From Pseudomonas sp. 10S4 (lineage in GTDB: Bacteria > Pseudomonadota > Gammaproteobacteria > Pseudomonadales > Pseudomonadaceae), in assembly GCF_034344865.1 (NCBI RefSeq), contig NZ_CP133774.1:6882001-6946000 (forward strand): a stretch of DNA of 64,000 nt, read 5' to 3'. A model generated the notes under the pieces. It was not told where the DNA came from. It saw nothing but the letters and a program-made list of their open reading frames with translations, and ran no database searches. Made by a program: the position numbers and the translations under genes. This document shows, one piece after another, positions 42,871 to 52,677 of the stretch; within the stretch, counting starts at the first letter, position 1; each line of letters opens with the position of its first letter.

Positions 42871-43140
42871 TCAGCTTGGGCGACCGTGAAGGTGTACGGC
42901 ACGCTCGGCGTTCATTTCGCCTTGGCTATCAAAACCGTAGGACTTCTGTGGCTGGCCGAGCAATGCAGCTTTTTTCATTTGGTATTCATCGAAGGACAAA
43001 CCCCGGCGGTTCAAGGCTTCCAGCGCCAGTTCCTTGGTTTCTTCGGCGGTGTAGGGGCGCAATTCCGGGGAAACATGGCTTGCACATCCAGTGAGTACGG
43101 AGACGGCGAGCAGCAAGGAAACAGCGAGTAACCGATTCAT
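42871..43140 (-). CDS. Small putative lipoprotein, unknown function
   Basis: This 89-residue protein has a lipobox VLTGC (Cys19) after a hydrophobic signal. The mature part is charged (PYTAEETKELALEALNRRG) and helical, with no domain I recognise. It is a single gene. Confidence 0.72.
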   Translation of the reverse strand: MNRLLAVSLLLAVSVLTGCASHVSPELRPYTAEETKELALEALNRRGLSFDEYQMKKAALLGQPQKSYGFDSQGEMNAERAVHLHGRPS

Positions 43141-43255
43141 GGGGAGCGTCCTGACATTCTTTTGTTTAGCGATGGGTGAAGGCTACGCCCGGCCTGGGTT
43201 TGGTAGAAATCAACGCTCTCGATAGTGGGTATCAGGGTTGGAGGCAATGAGGCTT

Positions 43256-43288
43256 AAAAATCAAAAGATTGCAGCTTTCGGCAGCTCC
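43256..43288. repeat. Solo repeat half-element, family C
   Basis: AATCAAAAGATTGCAGCTTT followed by CGGCAGCTCC resembles one arm of the inverted element at 51813-51919. No second arm is nearby. Confidence 0.6.
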
Positions 43289-43504
43289 AACAGGGATAAG
43301 TGCATATTCATTTATGATCTATAAATATCTTTTAATGATCTTTTGAGGAATAACAACAAGCCTTTATAACAACTCCATCGCTTCAACCACTGTTGCCCAC
43401 GCAACTGTTTGCCAGGCAACAGTCATTCAACAAACAGCCCTGGAAATCGCACAGCTTGCGCTGTTCACGGCGCTGAAAGCCCCGAAAACAGGGGCCTCGA
43501 AGGA

Positions 43505-43520
43505 TTGGTACAGGTCTTGC
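43505..43520 (+). promoter_or_regulatory. Sigma-54 promoter of the msuEDC operon
   Basis: TTGGTACAGGTCTTGC has GG and GC exactly 10 bp apart and matches TGGCAC-N5-TTGC with one change. It lies 57 nt before the msuE ATG. A sigma-54 activator gene closes the same cluster. Confidence 0.78.
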
Positions 43521-43576
43521 TCAGGCCCAGTGACTATTCACTGCTCCCTGAGCAACTGTTTAAAAAGGAACTGATC

Positions 43577-44140
43577 ATGTCGCGTCCACTGAAAGTCGTT
43601 GCCCTCTCCGGCGGTACCTGGCGTCCGTCCCGCACTTTGGTACTGACCCAAGCCCTGTTGGCGGAACTGGCCGAACAGTTGCAGATCGAGAGCAAGCTGA
43701 TCGAACTGGGCGACATTGCCCGACCACTGGGCGCCGCCCTCGCCCGCCAGGAACTGAGTGCCGAGATTGAAGCCGAACTGCAAGCCATCGAAAGCGCTGA
43801 TCTGCTGATCGTCGCCGCCCCGGTTTATCGCGGTTCGTACCCCGGCTTGCTCAAGCACCTGTTCGACCTGATCGATCTCAATGCGCTGATCGACACCCCC
43901 GTGCTGTTGGCCGCGACCGGTGGCAGCGAGCGGCATGCACTGATGCTCGATCATCAACTGCGGCCGCTGTTCAGTTTCTTCCAGGCCCTGACCCTGCCGA
44001 TTGGCGTCTACGCCACCGAAGCCGATTTCTCGAATTATCAAATAACCAGTGAGCCCTTGAAGGCCCGCATTCGCCTTGCTGCAGAACGCGCTGCGCCATT
44101 GTTTGGCGTGCACCCCAAAAATCTGCTGAAAATCGCTTAA
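43577..44140 (+). CDS. msuE: NADH-dependent FMN reductase for methanesulfonate utilisation
   Basis: This 187-residue flavodoxin-fold reductase has the FMN phosphate loop [11 protein letters not shown] and [19 protein letters not shown]. It supplies FMNH2 to the MsuD and MsuC monooxygenases. I chose the ATG at 43577, with AAGGA upstream; an in-frame start at 43409 would translate the promoter. It is the first gene of msuE-msuD-msuC-sfnR-like, the order known from P. aeruginosa. The operon should be induced by sulfate limitation. Confidence 0.9.
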   Translation: MSRPLKVVALSGGTWRPSRTLVLTQALLAELAEQLQIESKLIELGDIARPLGAALARQELSAEIEAELQAIESADLLIVAAPVYRGSYPGLLKHLFDLIDLNALIDTPVLLAATGGSERHALMLDHQLRPLFSFFQALTLPIGVYATEADFSNYQITSEPLKARIRLAAERAAPLFGVHPKNLLKIA

Positions 44141-44150
44141 GGATTTCTTC

Positions 44151-45296
44151 ATGGATGTTTTCTGGTTCCTGCCGACCCACGGCGACGGTCATTACCTGGG
44201 CACTACCCAGGGCGCCCGCCCGGTGACGCTCAACTATCTGAAACAAGTGGCCCAGGCCGCGGACAGCCTTGGTTACCACGGTGTACTGATTCCCACCGGT
44301 CGCTCCTGCGAAGACTCGTGGGTGATCGCCTCGGCGCTGGTGCCGTTGACCGAACGACTGAAGTACCTGGTGGCGATTCGTCCGGGAATTATTTCGCCGA
44401 CGGTCTCGGCGCGCATGGCCGCCACACTGGATCGTCTGTCCAATGGCCGACTGCTGATCAACGTGGTGACTGGCGGCGACCCGGATGAAAACCGTGGCGA
44501 CGGGATCTTCCTCGACCACAGCGAGCGCTACGAAGTCACCGACGAATTCCTGCAGATCTGGCGTCGGGTGCTGCAAGGCGAATCCGTCGACTTCGAAGGC
44601 AAGCACCTGCAAGTACAAAACGCCAAGGCGTTGTATCCGCCGGTGCAGAAACCCTATCCGCCGCTGTACTTCGGTGGTTCTTCTGAAGCGGCCCATGAAC
44701 TCGCTGCCGAACAGGTCGATGTTTACCTTACCTGGGGCGAGCCACCGGCCGCCGTGGCAGAAAAACTCGCCGATGTGCGTGAGCGTGCTGCACGCAACGG
44801 GCGCACGGTGAAGTTCGGAATTCGCCTGCACGTGATCGTTCGCGAGACGGCCGAAGAGGCCTGGAAAGCTGCCGACAAACTGATTGAGCACATCAGCGAC
44901 GAGACCATCGCCGCCGCACAGAAGTCGTTCTCGCGTTTTGATTCCGAAGGCCAGCGGCGCATGGCCGCGTTGCATGATGGACGTCGCGACAACCTGGAAA
45001 TCGCGCCCAACCTGTGGGCCGGTGTCGGCCTGGTGCGCGGCGGTGCCGGGACTGCACTGGTGGGCGATCCGCAACAAGTGGCGGCGAGGATCAAGGAGTA
45101 CGCGGACCTGGGGATCGAGAGCTTTATCTTCTCCGGTTATCCGCACCTGGAAGAGGCGTATCGCTTTGCCGAGCTGGTGTTCCCGCTGCTGCCAGAACCG
45201 TATGCGAGCCTGGCTGGCCGGGGCGTCACCAACCTCACCGGGCCGTTTGGCGAAATGATTGCCAATGATGTGCTGCCCACCAAAGCGACAGCCTGA
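44151..45296 (+). CDS. msuD: FMNH2-dependent alkanesulfonate/methanesulfonate monooxygenase
   Basis: This 381-residue bacterial luciferase-family enzyme is the usual length for MsuD/SsuD. Motifs include [46 protein letters not shown] and [12 protein letters not shown]. It oxidises an alkanesulfonate to an aldehyde and sulfite with reduced FMN from MsuE. The gene follows msuE by 10 nt. SsuD is the main alternative, but the msuE and msuC neighbours favour MsuD. Confidence 0.9.
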   Translation: MDVFWFLPTHGDGHYLGTTQGARPVTLNYLKQVAQAADSLGYHGVLIPTGRSCEDSWVIASALVPLTERLKYLVAIRPGIISPTVSARMAATLDRLSNGRLLINVVTGGDPDENRGDGIFLDHSERYEVTDEFLQIWRRVLQGESVDFEGKHLQVQNAKALYPPVQKPYPPLYFGGSSEAAHELAAEQVDVYLTWGEPPAAVAEKLADVRERAARNGRTVKFGIRLHVIVRETAEEAWKAADKLIEHISDETIAAAQKSFSRFDSEGQRRMAALHDGRRDNLEIAPNLWAGVGLVRGGAGTALVGDPQQVAARIKEYADLGIESFIFSGYPHLEEAYRFAELVFPLLPEPYASLAGRGVTNLTGPFGEMIANDVLPTKATA

Positions 45297-45326
45297 TAGA
45301 ACCGGTCTGTGGGCTGTCGGGATTAA

Positions 45327-45460
45327 TTGTGGCGAGGGGGCTTGCCCCGTTCGGCTGCGCAGCAGTCGTAAAACAGGCTGACGCGCAGTATCAATAAATG
45401 CTCGGCTCTCAGGTTTTGGGGCCGCTTCGCAGCCCAACGGGGGCAAGCCCCTCGCCACAA
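45327..45460. repeat. Long inverted repeat element, family B (inside msu operon)
   Basis: Outer arms TTGTGGCGAGGGGGCTTGCC and its complement surround inner arms GGCTGCGCAGCAGTCGTAAAA and TTTTGGGGCCGCTTCGC. It sits between msuD and msuC, about 49 nt before the msuC start. Confidence 0.8.
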
Positions 45461-45508
45461 AAGCCAGCTCCCACAGGGATTACGTCGACTTCAATGAGGA
45501 ACCCCCGC

Positions 45509-46696
45509 GTGACGGCCAAACCACAAAGCGCCCTGCTATCCCCTTTGCACACCGCTCGCCAGTTGGCGGCCGAGTTTGCCCTGACCGCCGTCGAGCGCGA
45601 CGAACGCGGCGGTACGCCCAAGGCTGAACGTGATGCCTTGCGCCACAGCGGTCTGCTCGCCTTAAGCATTCCCACCCAGTACGGCGGCCTCGGCGCCAGC
45701 TGGAGTGACACCCTGAGCATCGTCCGCGAGTTCGCCAAGGTCGACAGCTCGATTGCCCATGTCTTCGGTTTCCATCACCTGATGCTCGCCACCGTGCGCC
45801 TGTTCGCCAAACCCGAACAGTGGCAACCGTGGTTCGAACAAACCGCGCGCAAGAACTGGTTCTGGGGCAACGCCCTCAATCCGCTGGACACCCGCACCGT
45901 GGTGAAGAACCTCGGCGGCTGGCGCGAGTTTTCCGGCAAGAAGAGTTTCTGCTCCGGCGCCAGCGATTCACAAATGCTGATCGCCTCGGCGGTCGATGAA
46001 AGCGCTGGCGGCAAGCTGTTGATCGCCGCGATCCCCAGCGGTCGCAGCGGTATCACCCTGCACAACGACTGGAACAACATGGGCCAGCGCCAGACCGACA
46101 GCGGCAGCGCGACGTTCGAACGGGTGCGGGTCGAGGAATCGGAACTGCTGCTCGATCCGGGTCCGTTGAGCACACCGTTCGCTTGCCTGCGGCCATTGAT
46201 TGCTCAACTGACGTTCACCCACATGTTCCTTGGCATTGCCGAAGGGGCGTTCGAAGAAGCGCGGCAATACACCCTCACCGAAACCCGACCCTGGCATAAA
46301 TCCAGCGCCCAGGATGTGCGTGAAGATCCCTACGTACTCGGCCATTACGGCGAATTCTGGGTCGCTCTCGAAGGGGTTCGATTGCTGGTGGAACGCGCCG
46401 CCGAACTGCTCGACAAGGCCTGGGCCAAAGGCCCGAATCTCAGCGCCGAAGAACGCGGGCATCTGGCGACAGCGATTGCCACGGCCAAGGTCGCTGCCAC
46501 CCGCAATGGCCTGGAACTCTGTAGCCGCTTGTTCGAAGTGACCGGCGCGCGCTCGACCCACGCCTCGCTGCGACTGGACCGCCACTGGCGCAACCTGCGC
46601 ACGCAAACCCTGCACGACCCGGTGGATTACAAACTCCATGAACTGGGTGATTGGGCGTTGAACCAGTCCCTGCCGATTCCGACTTTCTATTCATAG
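45509..46696 (+). CDS. msuC: FMNH2-dependent methanesulfinate monooxygenase (acyl-CoA dehydrogenase fold)
   Basis: This 395-residue protein has the acyl-CoA dehydrogenase/DszC fold ([55 protein letters not shown]). MsuC oxidises methanesulfinate to methanesulfonate, feeding MsuD. I chose the GTG at 45509 because GAGGAA lies 7 nt upstream and the length then matches P. aeruginosa MsuC; an ATG at 45494 has no such site. A family B repeat separates it from msuD. Confidence 0.85.
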   Translation: MTAKPQSALLSPLHTARQLAAEFALTAVERDERGGTPKAERDALRHSGLLALSIPTQYGGLGASWSDTLSIVREFAKVDSSIAHVFGFHHLMLATVRLFAKPEQWQPWFEQTARKNWFWGNALNPLDTRTVVKNLGGWREFSGKKSFCSGASDSQMLIASAVDESAGGKLLIAAIPSGRSGITLHNDWNNMGQRQTDSGSATFERVRVEESELLLDPGPLSTPFACLRPLIAQLTFTHMFLGIAEGAFEEARQYTLTETRPWHKSSAQDVREDPYVLGHYGEFWVALEGVRLLVERAAELLDKAWAKGPNLSAEERGHLATAIATAKVAATRNGLELCSRLFEVTGARSTHASLRLDRHWRNLRTQTLHDPVDYKLHELGDWALNQSLPIPTFYS

Positions 46697-46721
46697 CCTT
46701 CTCTTCATGGAGCCTGCTGCC

Positions 46722-47825
<1,104 letters not shown>

Positions 47826-47829
47826 GCGC

Positions 47830-48201
47830 TTACCGGGAATGCACCAAATTGCAGTGCAGCGCGTTGTCGTGACTGCGCTCCAGGCTGTGCAGCACCTGGA
47901 AGGAGCCGAACGTTACGGCTTTCGCCTTGTGGGCGCGGATCAGTTGCCAGAAATCCTGCTCGCCGCTTTCAAAGTGCTGGAATGCGGCTTCCCCGGCCTC
48001 GCGGGATTGCCATTGCAGGTAATTGAGCACCCGCCGACCATCGTCGCTGGCCTGGATGCTCGCACTCAGAAACCCGCTGAAATCCTGGGCCAGACGCTCG
48101 GTCTGGACAGACAGCGCCGACACTAGAGCCGGTTGCTGATGCGGTTCAATCTCGAATTCGATCAATTGGGTGAAACTGCGGTTTTTCTCTGACATCGGCA
48201 T
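47830..48201 (-). CDS. Antibiotic biosynthesis monooxygenase (ABM) family protein, SoxR target
   Basis: This 123-residue ABM/quinol monooxygenase-like protein has a ferredoxin-like fold, with SVQTERLAQDFSGFLSASI and YLQWQSREAGEAAFQ. It is divergent from soxR, and the spacer has a SoxR box inside a 19-bp-spaced promoter pointing to this gene. P. aeruginosa has the same pair (PA2274 next to soxR PA2273). It may modify redox-cycling quinones or phenazine-like compounds. GGAG lies 5 nt before the ATG. Confidence 0.85.
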   Translation of the reverse strand: MPMSEKNRSFTQLIEFEIEPHQQPALVSALSVQTERLAQDFSGFLSASIQASDDGRRVLNYLQWQSREAGEAAFQHFESGEQDFWQLIRAHKAKAVTFGSFQVLHSLERSHDNALHCNLVHSR

Positions 48202-48251
48202 AAAGACTCCCCACTCACCGGTTAACCGGACCTTGCGATCCGAAGGCTTGC

Positions 48252-48282
48252 AGGGTAAAACCTCGAGTTAACTAGAGGTCAA
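48252..48282 (-). promoter_or_regulatory. SoxR box and SoxR-type promoter of the monooxygenase gene
   Basis: The minus strand has TTGACC (48282-48277), a 19-bp spacer and TACCCT (48257-48252). The dyad CCTCGAGTTAACTAGAGG at 48261-48278 overlaps the spacer and nearly matches the known SoxR site. The over-long spacer is the hallmark of MerR-family activation. Confidence 0.85.
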
Positions 48283-48294
48283 GGAGTTTTTCCA

Positions 48295-48744
48295 ATGATC
48301 ACCGCGCAGAACCTGCACAAAGAACTCACCGTCGGCGAGGTTGCCACCCGCAGCGGCGTGGCCGTGACCGCCCTGCACTTCTATGAAACCAAGGGCTTGA
48401 TCAAGAGCCATCGCAATCAGGGCAACCAGCGCCGTTATCCGCGGGAAGTGTTGCGCCGGGTGGCGCTGATCAAGGTCGCGCAACGGCTAGGGGTTCCGTT
48501 GGCGGAGATTGGGGACGCGTTGAAGAACTTACCGGACAACCGCGCACCGACGGCGGCGGACTGGAAAGTGATGTCGGCGCAGTGGAGCCAGGATCTGGAT
48601 CAGCGGATCAAGCAGTTGACCCTGATGCGGGACCGGTTGAATGGCTGCATCGGGTGTGGGTGTTTGTCGATGGAAGCGTGTCCGTTGCGCAATTTTGGCG
48701 ATGTGCTCGGGGAGCGTGGACCGGGGGCGCAGTTGCTCGAGTGA
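48295..48744 (+). CDS. soxR: Redox-sensitive transcriptional activator SoxR
   Basis: This 149-residue MerR-family protein has the winged helix [21 protein letters not shown]. The [2Fe-2S] cysteines are Cys118, Cys121, Cys123 and Cys129 in the CX2CXCX5C spacing that defines SoxR. It senses redox-cycling compounds by oxidation of its cluster. GGAG lies 8 nt before the ATG. It is divergent from its likely target, and no soxS lies nearby, as expected in Pseudomonas. Confidence 0.95.
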   Translation: MITAQNLHKELTVGEVATRSGVAVTALHFYETKGLIKSHRNQGNQRRYPREVLRRVALIKVAQRLGVPLAEIGDALKNLPDNRAPTAADWKVMSAQWSQDLDQRIKQLTLMRDRLNGCIGCGCLSMEACPLRNFGDVLGERGPGAQLLE

Positions 48745-48755
48745 TCGTTCCCACC

Positions 48756-48885
48756 CTGTGGCGAGGGGGCTTGCCCCCGTTGGGTCGCGAAGCGGCCCTG
48801 AAACCAGCGAATTAGGTTCTTCAGACAGACCGCGCGCTGGTTTTACGACTGCTGCGCAGCCGAACGGGGCAAGCCCCTCGCCACA
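48756..48885. repeat. Long inverted repeat element, family B
   Basis: Arms CTGTGGCGAGGGGGCTTGCC and its complement lie between the convergent soxR and metQ genes. It is the same type as at 13078-13212 and 45327-45460. Confidence 0.8.
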
Positions 48886-48913
48886 ATGAGATCACTCAAC
48901 CACTCAGATGAAC

Positions 48914-49684
48914 TCAGAACCCCGGCGCAATCTGCCCTTTGTATCGGGTCAAAATGAACTGCCGAACTTCATCGGAATTCAACGCCTTGGCCAGTTTCTG
49001 GATACGCGGATCGTTGATGTTGTCCGGCCGGGCGACCAGGAACTCGATGTACAGGCTCTTGCCCTTCTCGACGATCAACGCGCTGTTGGTGTCGATCCCC
49101 GCTTCCAGGGCGTAGTTGGCAAAAACAAACGCCAGGTCCACCTGACTCACCGAGCGCGCCAGCAATGCACCTTCCAGTTCACGAATCTTCAGGTGCTTGG
49201 GGTTGTCGATAATGTCGCGCTGAGTGGCCAGGGTGTTGCTTGGGTCCTTGAGTTTGATCAGCCCGGCCTCGTGCAACAGCACCAGTGCGCGCCCCGTGTT
49301 CACCGGGTCATTGGGGATCGACACCGTGGCGCTATCCTTCAACTCGGCGATGTTTTTGATCTTGGTCGAGTAAGCACCGAACGGTTCGATGTGCACGCCG
49401 ACCACCGGCACCAGGTCGGTGTGGCGAGTCTTGTTGTAGTCGTCGAGGAACGGCCGGTACTGGTAATAGTTGGCATCGAGGTTTTTCAGCGCCAGTTGCT
49501 GGTTGGGCTGGATAAAGTCATTGAAAACCTTGATGTCCAGGTCCACGCCTTCCTTGGCCAGGATCGGTTTGACGAATTCGAGGATTTCCGCGTGCGGCAC
49601 CGGGGTGGCGCCGACGATGAGTTTTTCGTTGGCGTGAACGCTGAACGACAGGACGGCAGCCAGAATGGCCAGGGTCTTTTTCAT
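48914..49684 (-). CDS. metQ: MetQ/NlpA family substrate-binding protein
   Basis: This protein of about 256 residues has an ordinary signal peptide (cleavage likely near SVHANE) and no lipobox cysteine, so it is a free periplasmic protein rather than a lipoprotein. Family motifs are LIVGATPVPHAEIL, YYQYRPFLDDYN and IPNDPVNTGRALVLL. It binds methionine or related sulfur compounds for the MetI permease upstream. I chose the ATG at 49684 (GGAG 6 nt upstream). Confidence 0.87.
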   Translation of the reverse strand: MKKTLAILAAVLSFSVHANEKLIVGATPVPHAEILEFVKPILAKEGVDLDIKVFNDFIQPNQQLALKNLDANYYQYRPFLDDYNKTRHTDLVPVVGVHIEPFGAYSTKIKNIAELKDSATVSIPNDPVNTGRALVLLHEAGLIKLKDPSNTLATQRDIIDNPKHLKIRELEGALLARSVSQVDLAFVFANYALEAGIDTNSALIVEKGKSLYIEFLVARPDNINDPRIQKLAKALNSDEVRQFILTRYKGQIAPGF

Positions 49685-49765
49685 GGTGTGCTCCAAGGCA
49701 GATTGAGTGGCCGTCGTGGGGCGGACGTGGGGCCTGATTTTTTTGAATGAAATTGAATCGAATGT

Positions 49766-50431
49766 TTAGCGTCGGCTGTAGCGCGCCACCAACCGGTCGC
49801 CGGTCATTTGCAGGGCCTGCACCAGGATCAGCAGCAACATCACGGTGACCACCATCACGTCTGCCTGAAAACGCTGATAGCCGTAGCGGATCGCCAGGTC
49901 GCCCAGCCCTCCGCCACCAATCACCCCGGCCATCGCCGTGTAATCCACCAGCACAATCGCGGTCACCGTGACCGCCGCCAGCAACCCTCCCCGGGCTTCG
50001 GGCAACAAGGTGTGGCGGATGATTTGCCAGGTGGTTCCGCCCATCGCCTGCGTCGCTTCCACCACCCCGCGATCGACCTCGCGCAACGCGGTTTCCACCA
50101 GCCGCGCGAAGAACGGCGTGCAACCGACCACCAGCGGCGGAATCGTCCCCGGCACCCCGAGCGAGGTGCCGACCAGCAGCGTGGTCAAGGGAATCATCAC
50201 GATCAGCAAAATGATGAACGGCAGCGAACGCAGCATATTCACGATCACCGACAACACCCGGTAAACCCCGACAGCCTCATGCAACTGGCGCTTGCCGGTG
50301 AGGAACAGCACCACTCCCAGTGGCAGCCCCAGCAACACGGTAAAACCGAGGGCCGCACCCAGCATGCTCAGGGTGTCGAGGCAGGCCTGGGCGATGTCCG
50401 CCCAATAGATGTGTTTCAGTAACTCGGCCAT
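49766..50431 (-). CDS. metI: MetI family ABC permease
   Basis: This permease of about 221 residues has five or six membrane segments and the conserved cytoplasmic loop EATQAMGGTTWQIIRHTLLPEA. It is the inner-membrane partner of MetQ. The ATG at 50431 lies 2 nt after the sfnB stop. No ATPase (metN) gene is in this run, so it must borrow one encoded elsewhere or have lost it. Confidence 0.88.
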   Translation of the reverse strand: MAELLKHIYWADIAQACLDTLSMLGAALGFTVLLGLPLGVVLFLTGKRQLHEAVGVYRVLSVIVNMLRSLPFIILLIVMIPLTTLLVGTSLGVPGTIPPLVVGCTPFFARLVETALREVDRGVVEATQAMGGTTWQIIRHTLLPEARGGLLAAVTVTAIVLVDYTAMAGVIGGGGLGDLAIRYGYQRFQADVMVVTVMLLLILVQALQMTGDRLVARYSRR

Positions 50432-50433
50432 GG

Positions 50434-51648
50434 TCAGGACCAATCGTGGCGCGGCGGCTTCACGCCGTTGAGCAGCCAGTTGCCGACCACGTGGTACTTC
50501 CAGCGCACCGGGTCGTGCAGGGTGTGGACCCGAGCGTTGCGCCAGTGACGGTCGAAGTTGTGCTTCTTCAGAGTCGAGCGGGTGCCGCCGAGCTCGAAGA
50601 GTTTGTTGCTGGCCTCAATCGCAATTTCGGTGGTCAGCACTTTGGCCTTCGCGACAGCCAGCGAGGCGCGGGCGACGTTGTCTTCATCGGGTGCCGGACG
50701 TGCTGCGTCCAGCGCCCAACCGGCCCGTTCGAGTAAGGCTTCGGCGGCTTCCAGGCGAATTTCCAGGCCACCGACCTGGATGATGGTCAGTGGGTCTTCG
50801 CTGGCCTTTTCCACACCGGCGTCGATCCATGGCCGGGCGAATTGCTGGACGAAGGCGATGGTGTCACGCAGGGCCGCGCGGGCGATGCCGGCGTCGATGG
50901 CGGCGGTGGTCAGTTGCGCGAACGGGCCGGCCAAGGTTGGGCTTTCATAGGAACGCCAGGTCGGGAACACATTGAACGCTGGCACGTGCAGGTCCTCGGC
51001 CAACACCGTGCCGCTGGAGGTGGTGCGCTGGCCGATGCTGTCCCAATCGTCGACGATCACCAGCCCGGTTGTGCCGCGCTCGACGAACGACAACTGGCCC
51101 TTCTGCTCTTCATCCAGCGCCAGCACCGCCAGCCAATGTGCGTAGAGCGAACCGGTGCAGTACCCCTTGCGCCCGTTGATTACGTGCCCATCGCCGAACG
51201 GGCGAATGGTCGCCTGGATGTCCTGCACGTTCTTGCCACCAGTTTCCGACAGCGCGTTGGCGAACCGATGACCTTGCAGCGCGAGGCCAAAGAAATGCGC
51301 CTGTTGCTCGGGCGTGCCTTGCAGGCGAATGTCTTCCAGCAGGCAATAGTGGTTTTGCGGGATCTGCCCGAGGGATGGATCCGCGGCCGAAATGATCGCG
51401 ATCACCTGCGCCAGTACCGCATAGGACACCTGCGCGCCACCGAACTCCCGAGGCACGCTGATGCCCCACAGACCGCTGTTGGAATACAGATCGACGATCT
51501 CGGCGGGCACCTGGCGACTACGGTCGCGCTCGGCGTCTTGTTCCAACAAAACGGCGGCCACGCGTTCGGCGACGCGCAGGGCTTCGGTTTCGTCGGCGAT
51601 CCGATGGGCGGCCGGCGGGTTGATCGGATAAACGGCAGATTCAGGCAT
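50434..51648 (-). CDS. sfnB: SfnB family sulfur acquisition oxidoreductase
   Basis: This acyl-CoA dehydrogenase/DszC-fold protein of about 404 residues has GLWGISVPREFGGAQVSY, SLGQIPQNHYCLLEDI, GRKGYCTGS and ARVHTLHDPVRWKYHVVG. SfnB proteins are made during sulfate starvation and are thought to release sulfur from organosulfur compounds with reduced flavin. I chose the ATG at 51648; an in-frame start at 51759 would translate the promoter. A sigma-54 promoter lies 37 nt upstream. It leads sfnB-metI-metQ. Confidence 0.85.
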   Translation of the reverse strand: MPESAVYPINPPAAHRIADETEALRVAERVAAVLLEQDAERDRSRQVPAEIVDLYSNSGLWGISVPREFGGAQVSYAVLAQVIAIISAADPSLGQIPQNHYCLLEDIRLQGTPEQQAHFFGLALQGHRFANALSETGGKNVQDIQATIRPFGDGHVINGRKGYCTGSLYAHWLAVLALDEEQKGQLSFVERGTTGLVIVDDWDSIGQRTTSSGTVLAEDLHVPAFNVFPTWRSYESPTLAGPFAQLTTAAIDAGIARAALRDTIAFVQQFARPWIDAGVEKASEDPLTIIQVGGLEIRLEAAEALLERAGWALDAARPAPDEDNVARASLAVAKAKVLTTEIAIEASNKLFELGGTRSTLKKHNFDRHWRNARVHTLHDPVRWKYHVVGNWLLNGVKPPRHDWS

Positions 51649-51684
51649 GCAAGACTCTCGACAACAGTGTTTTGAGGAGGTCAT

Positions 51685-51700
51685 TGCAGCTTCTGTGCCG
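51685..51700 (-). promoter_or_regulatory. Sigma-54 promoter of sfnB-metI-metQ
   Basis: The minus strand reads CGGCACAGAAGCTGCA, with GG and GC exactly 10 bp apart and five of six bases of TGGCAC. The SfnR-like activator gene is nearby at 46722-47825. Confidence 0.72.
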
Positions 51701-51812
51701 ACTGTATCACCCAATGTTTTCGGGGGTTTACCGGGTTTCCTGGTGACAAACCCGAGCAATCTGCTGCTTCACTGTTGATGGCTGAACAGTGGCGTTTTTG
51801 CGCCCAACACCT

Positions 51813-51919
51813 GTAGGAACTGCCGAAGGCTGCGATCTTTTGATCTTGATCTTTGGTGGTTTCGGCATTGAGAAGATCAAGAACCAAGTCAAAAGATCGC
51901 AGCCTTCGGCAGCTCCTAC
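51813..51919. repeat. Large inverted repeat, family C
   Basis: GTAGGAACTGCCGAAGGCTG followed by CGATCTTTTG, and its near-complement ending CAGCCTTCGGCAGCTCCTAC, flank an inner AAGATCAAGA/TCTTGATCTT pair. It lies between the divergent sfnB and glyoxalase-fold genes. Confidence 0.82.
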
Positions 51920-51975
51920 TATATTTGTCCGCTCGTAATACTTTTGACCCATAACAAAAAACAGGGAGAACCGTC

Positions 51976-52434
51976 ATGAGCGTCAAACCCATTCCAGAGG
52001 GTTATCACAGCATCACCCCGTACCTGGGCATTCAGAAAGCCGCTGAAGCCATCGAGTTCTACAAAAAAGCCTTTGGCGCCATTGAAGTCATGCGCCTGTC
52101 CATGCCCGACGGCGGTATCGGCCACGCTGAACTGCGCATCGGCGACTGCCCGATCATGCTCGGCACGCCGTGCGATCAAGGACCGTTGAGCAACCCGGAC
52201 AAGTCACCGTCCGTGGGGTTGCACCTGTATGTGACCGATGTCGACAAGTCCTATGCCAAGGCAATTGCTGCCGGTGGCACGGTGGTGTCCGAGGTCAAAG
52301 ATCAGTTTTATGGCGACCGCTCGGGGACCTTGAAGGATCCCTACGGGCATTTGTGGTTCCTGGCGACACGCAAGGAAGACCTGACGCAGGAGCAGATTGA
52401 GCAGAGGGCGAAGGAGATGTTTAGTCAGGGTTGA
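51976..52434 (+). CDS. VOC/glyoxalase family protein (PhnB-like)
   Basis: This 152-residue protein has two beta-alpha-beta-beta-beta units of the vicinal oxygen chelate fold. It starts with SITPYLGIQKAAEAIEFYKKAFGA and ends with GDRSGTLKDPYGHLWFLATRKE. Members range from metalloenzymes to antibiotic-binding proteins, and the role here is unknown. GGGAG precedes the ATG. It is a single gene bounded by repeats. Confidence 0.85.
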   Translation: MSVKPIPEGYHSITPYLGIQKAAEAIEFYKKAFGAIEVMRLSMPDGGIGHAELRIGDCPIMLGTPCDQGPLSNPDKSPSVGLHLYVTDVDKSYAKAIAAGGTVVSEVKDQFYGDRSGTLKDPYGHLWFLATRKEDLTQEQIEQRAKEMFSQG

Positions 52435-52456
52435 GTCTTCAGTGCCTGACCGGGCC

Positions 52457-52553
52457 TCTTCGCGAGCAAGCCCGCTCCCACAGGGGATCGGTGTGGATCA
52501 CATATTTTGTGTACACAGCCGATCTACTGTGGGAGCGGGCTTGCTCGCGAAGG
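52457..52553. repeat. REP pair (inverted), family A
   Basis: CTTCGCGAGCAAGCCCGCTC and its complement are separated by about 50 bp, between the glyoxalase-fold and dehalogenase genes. Confidence 0.88.
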
Positions 52554-52677
52554 CGGCATTCCAGACAGCGCATATTCCTCGAACACACTTCATGAACAAA
52601 CGCCCCACGCTTTGCGCCTTGCCCTAACACGCCAACAATTTCAGGATGCAGGCAACTACAACAAGGAGTCACTCCCC

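Larger units (their letters stand above)
43141..43576. promoter_or_regulatory. msuE upstream region with candidate activator site
   Basis: This 436-bp gap has no gene. A solo family C repeat half-element lies at 43256-43288. At 43391-43421 there are two adjacent palindromes, GTTGCCCACGCAAC and GTTTGCCAGGCAAC, about 85-115 bp upstream of a sigma-54 promoter, the expected place for an SfnR-type enhancer site. An AT-rich stretch (43305-43365) lies between. Confidence 0.5.

Noticed and set aside
43971..45458. 495-codon minus-strand ORF opposite msuD
   Set aside because: It is a shadow frame that runs into a family B repeat; msuD is clearly the real gene.
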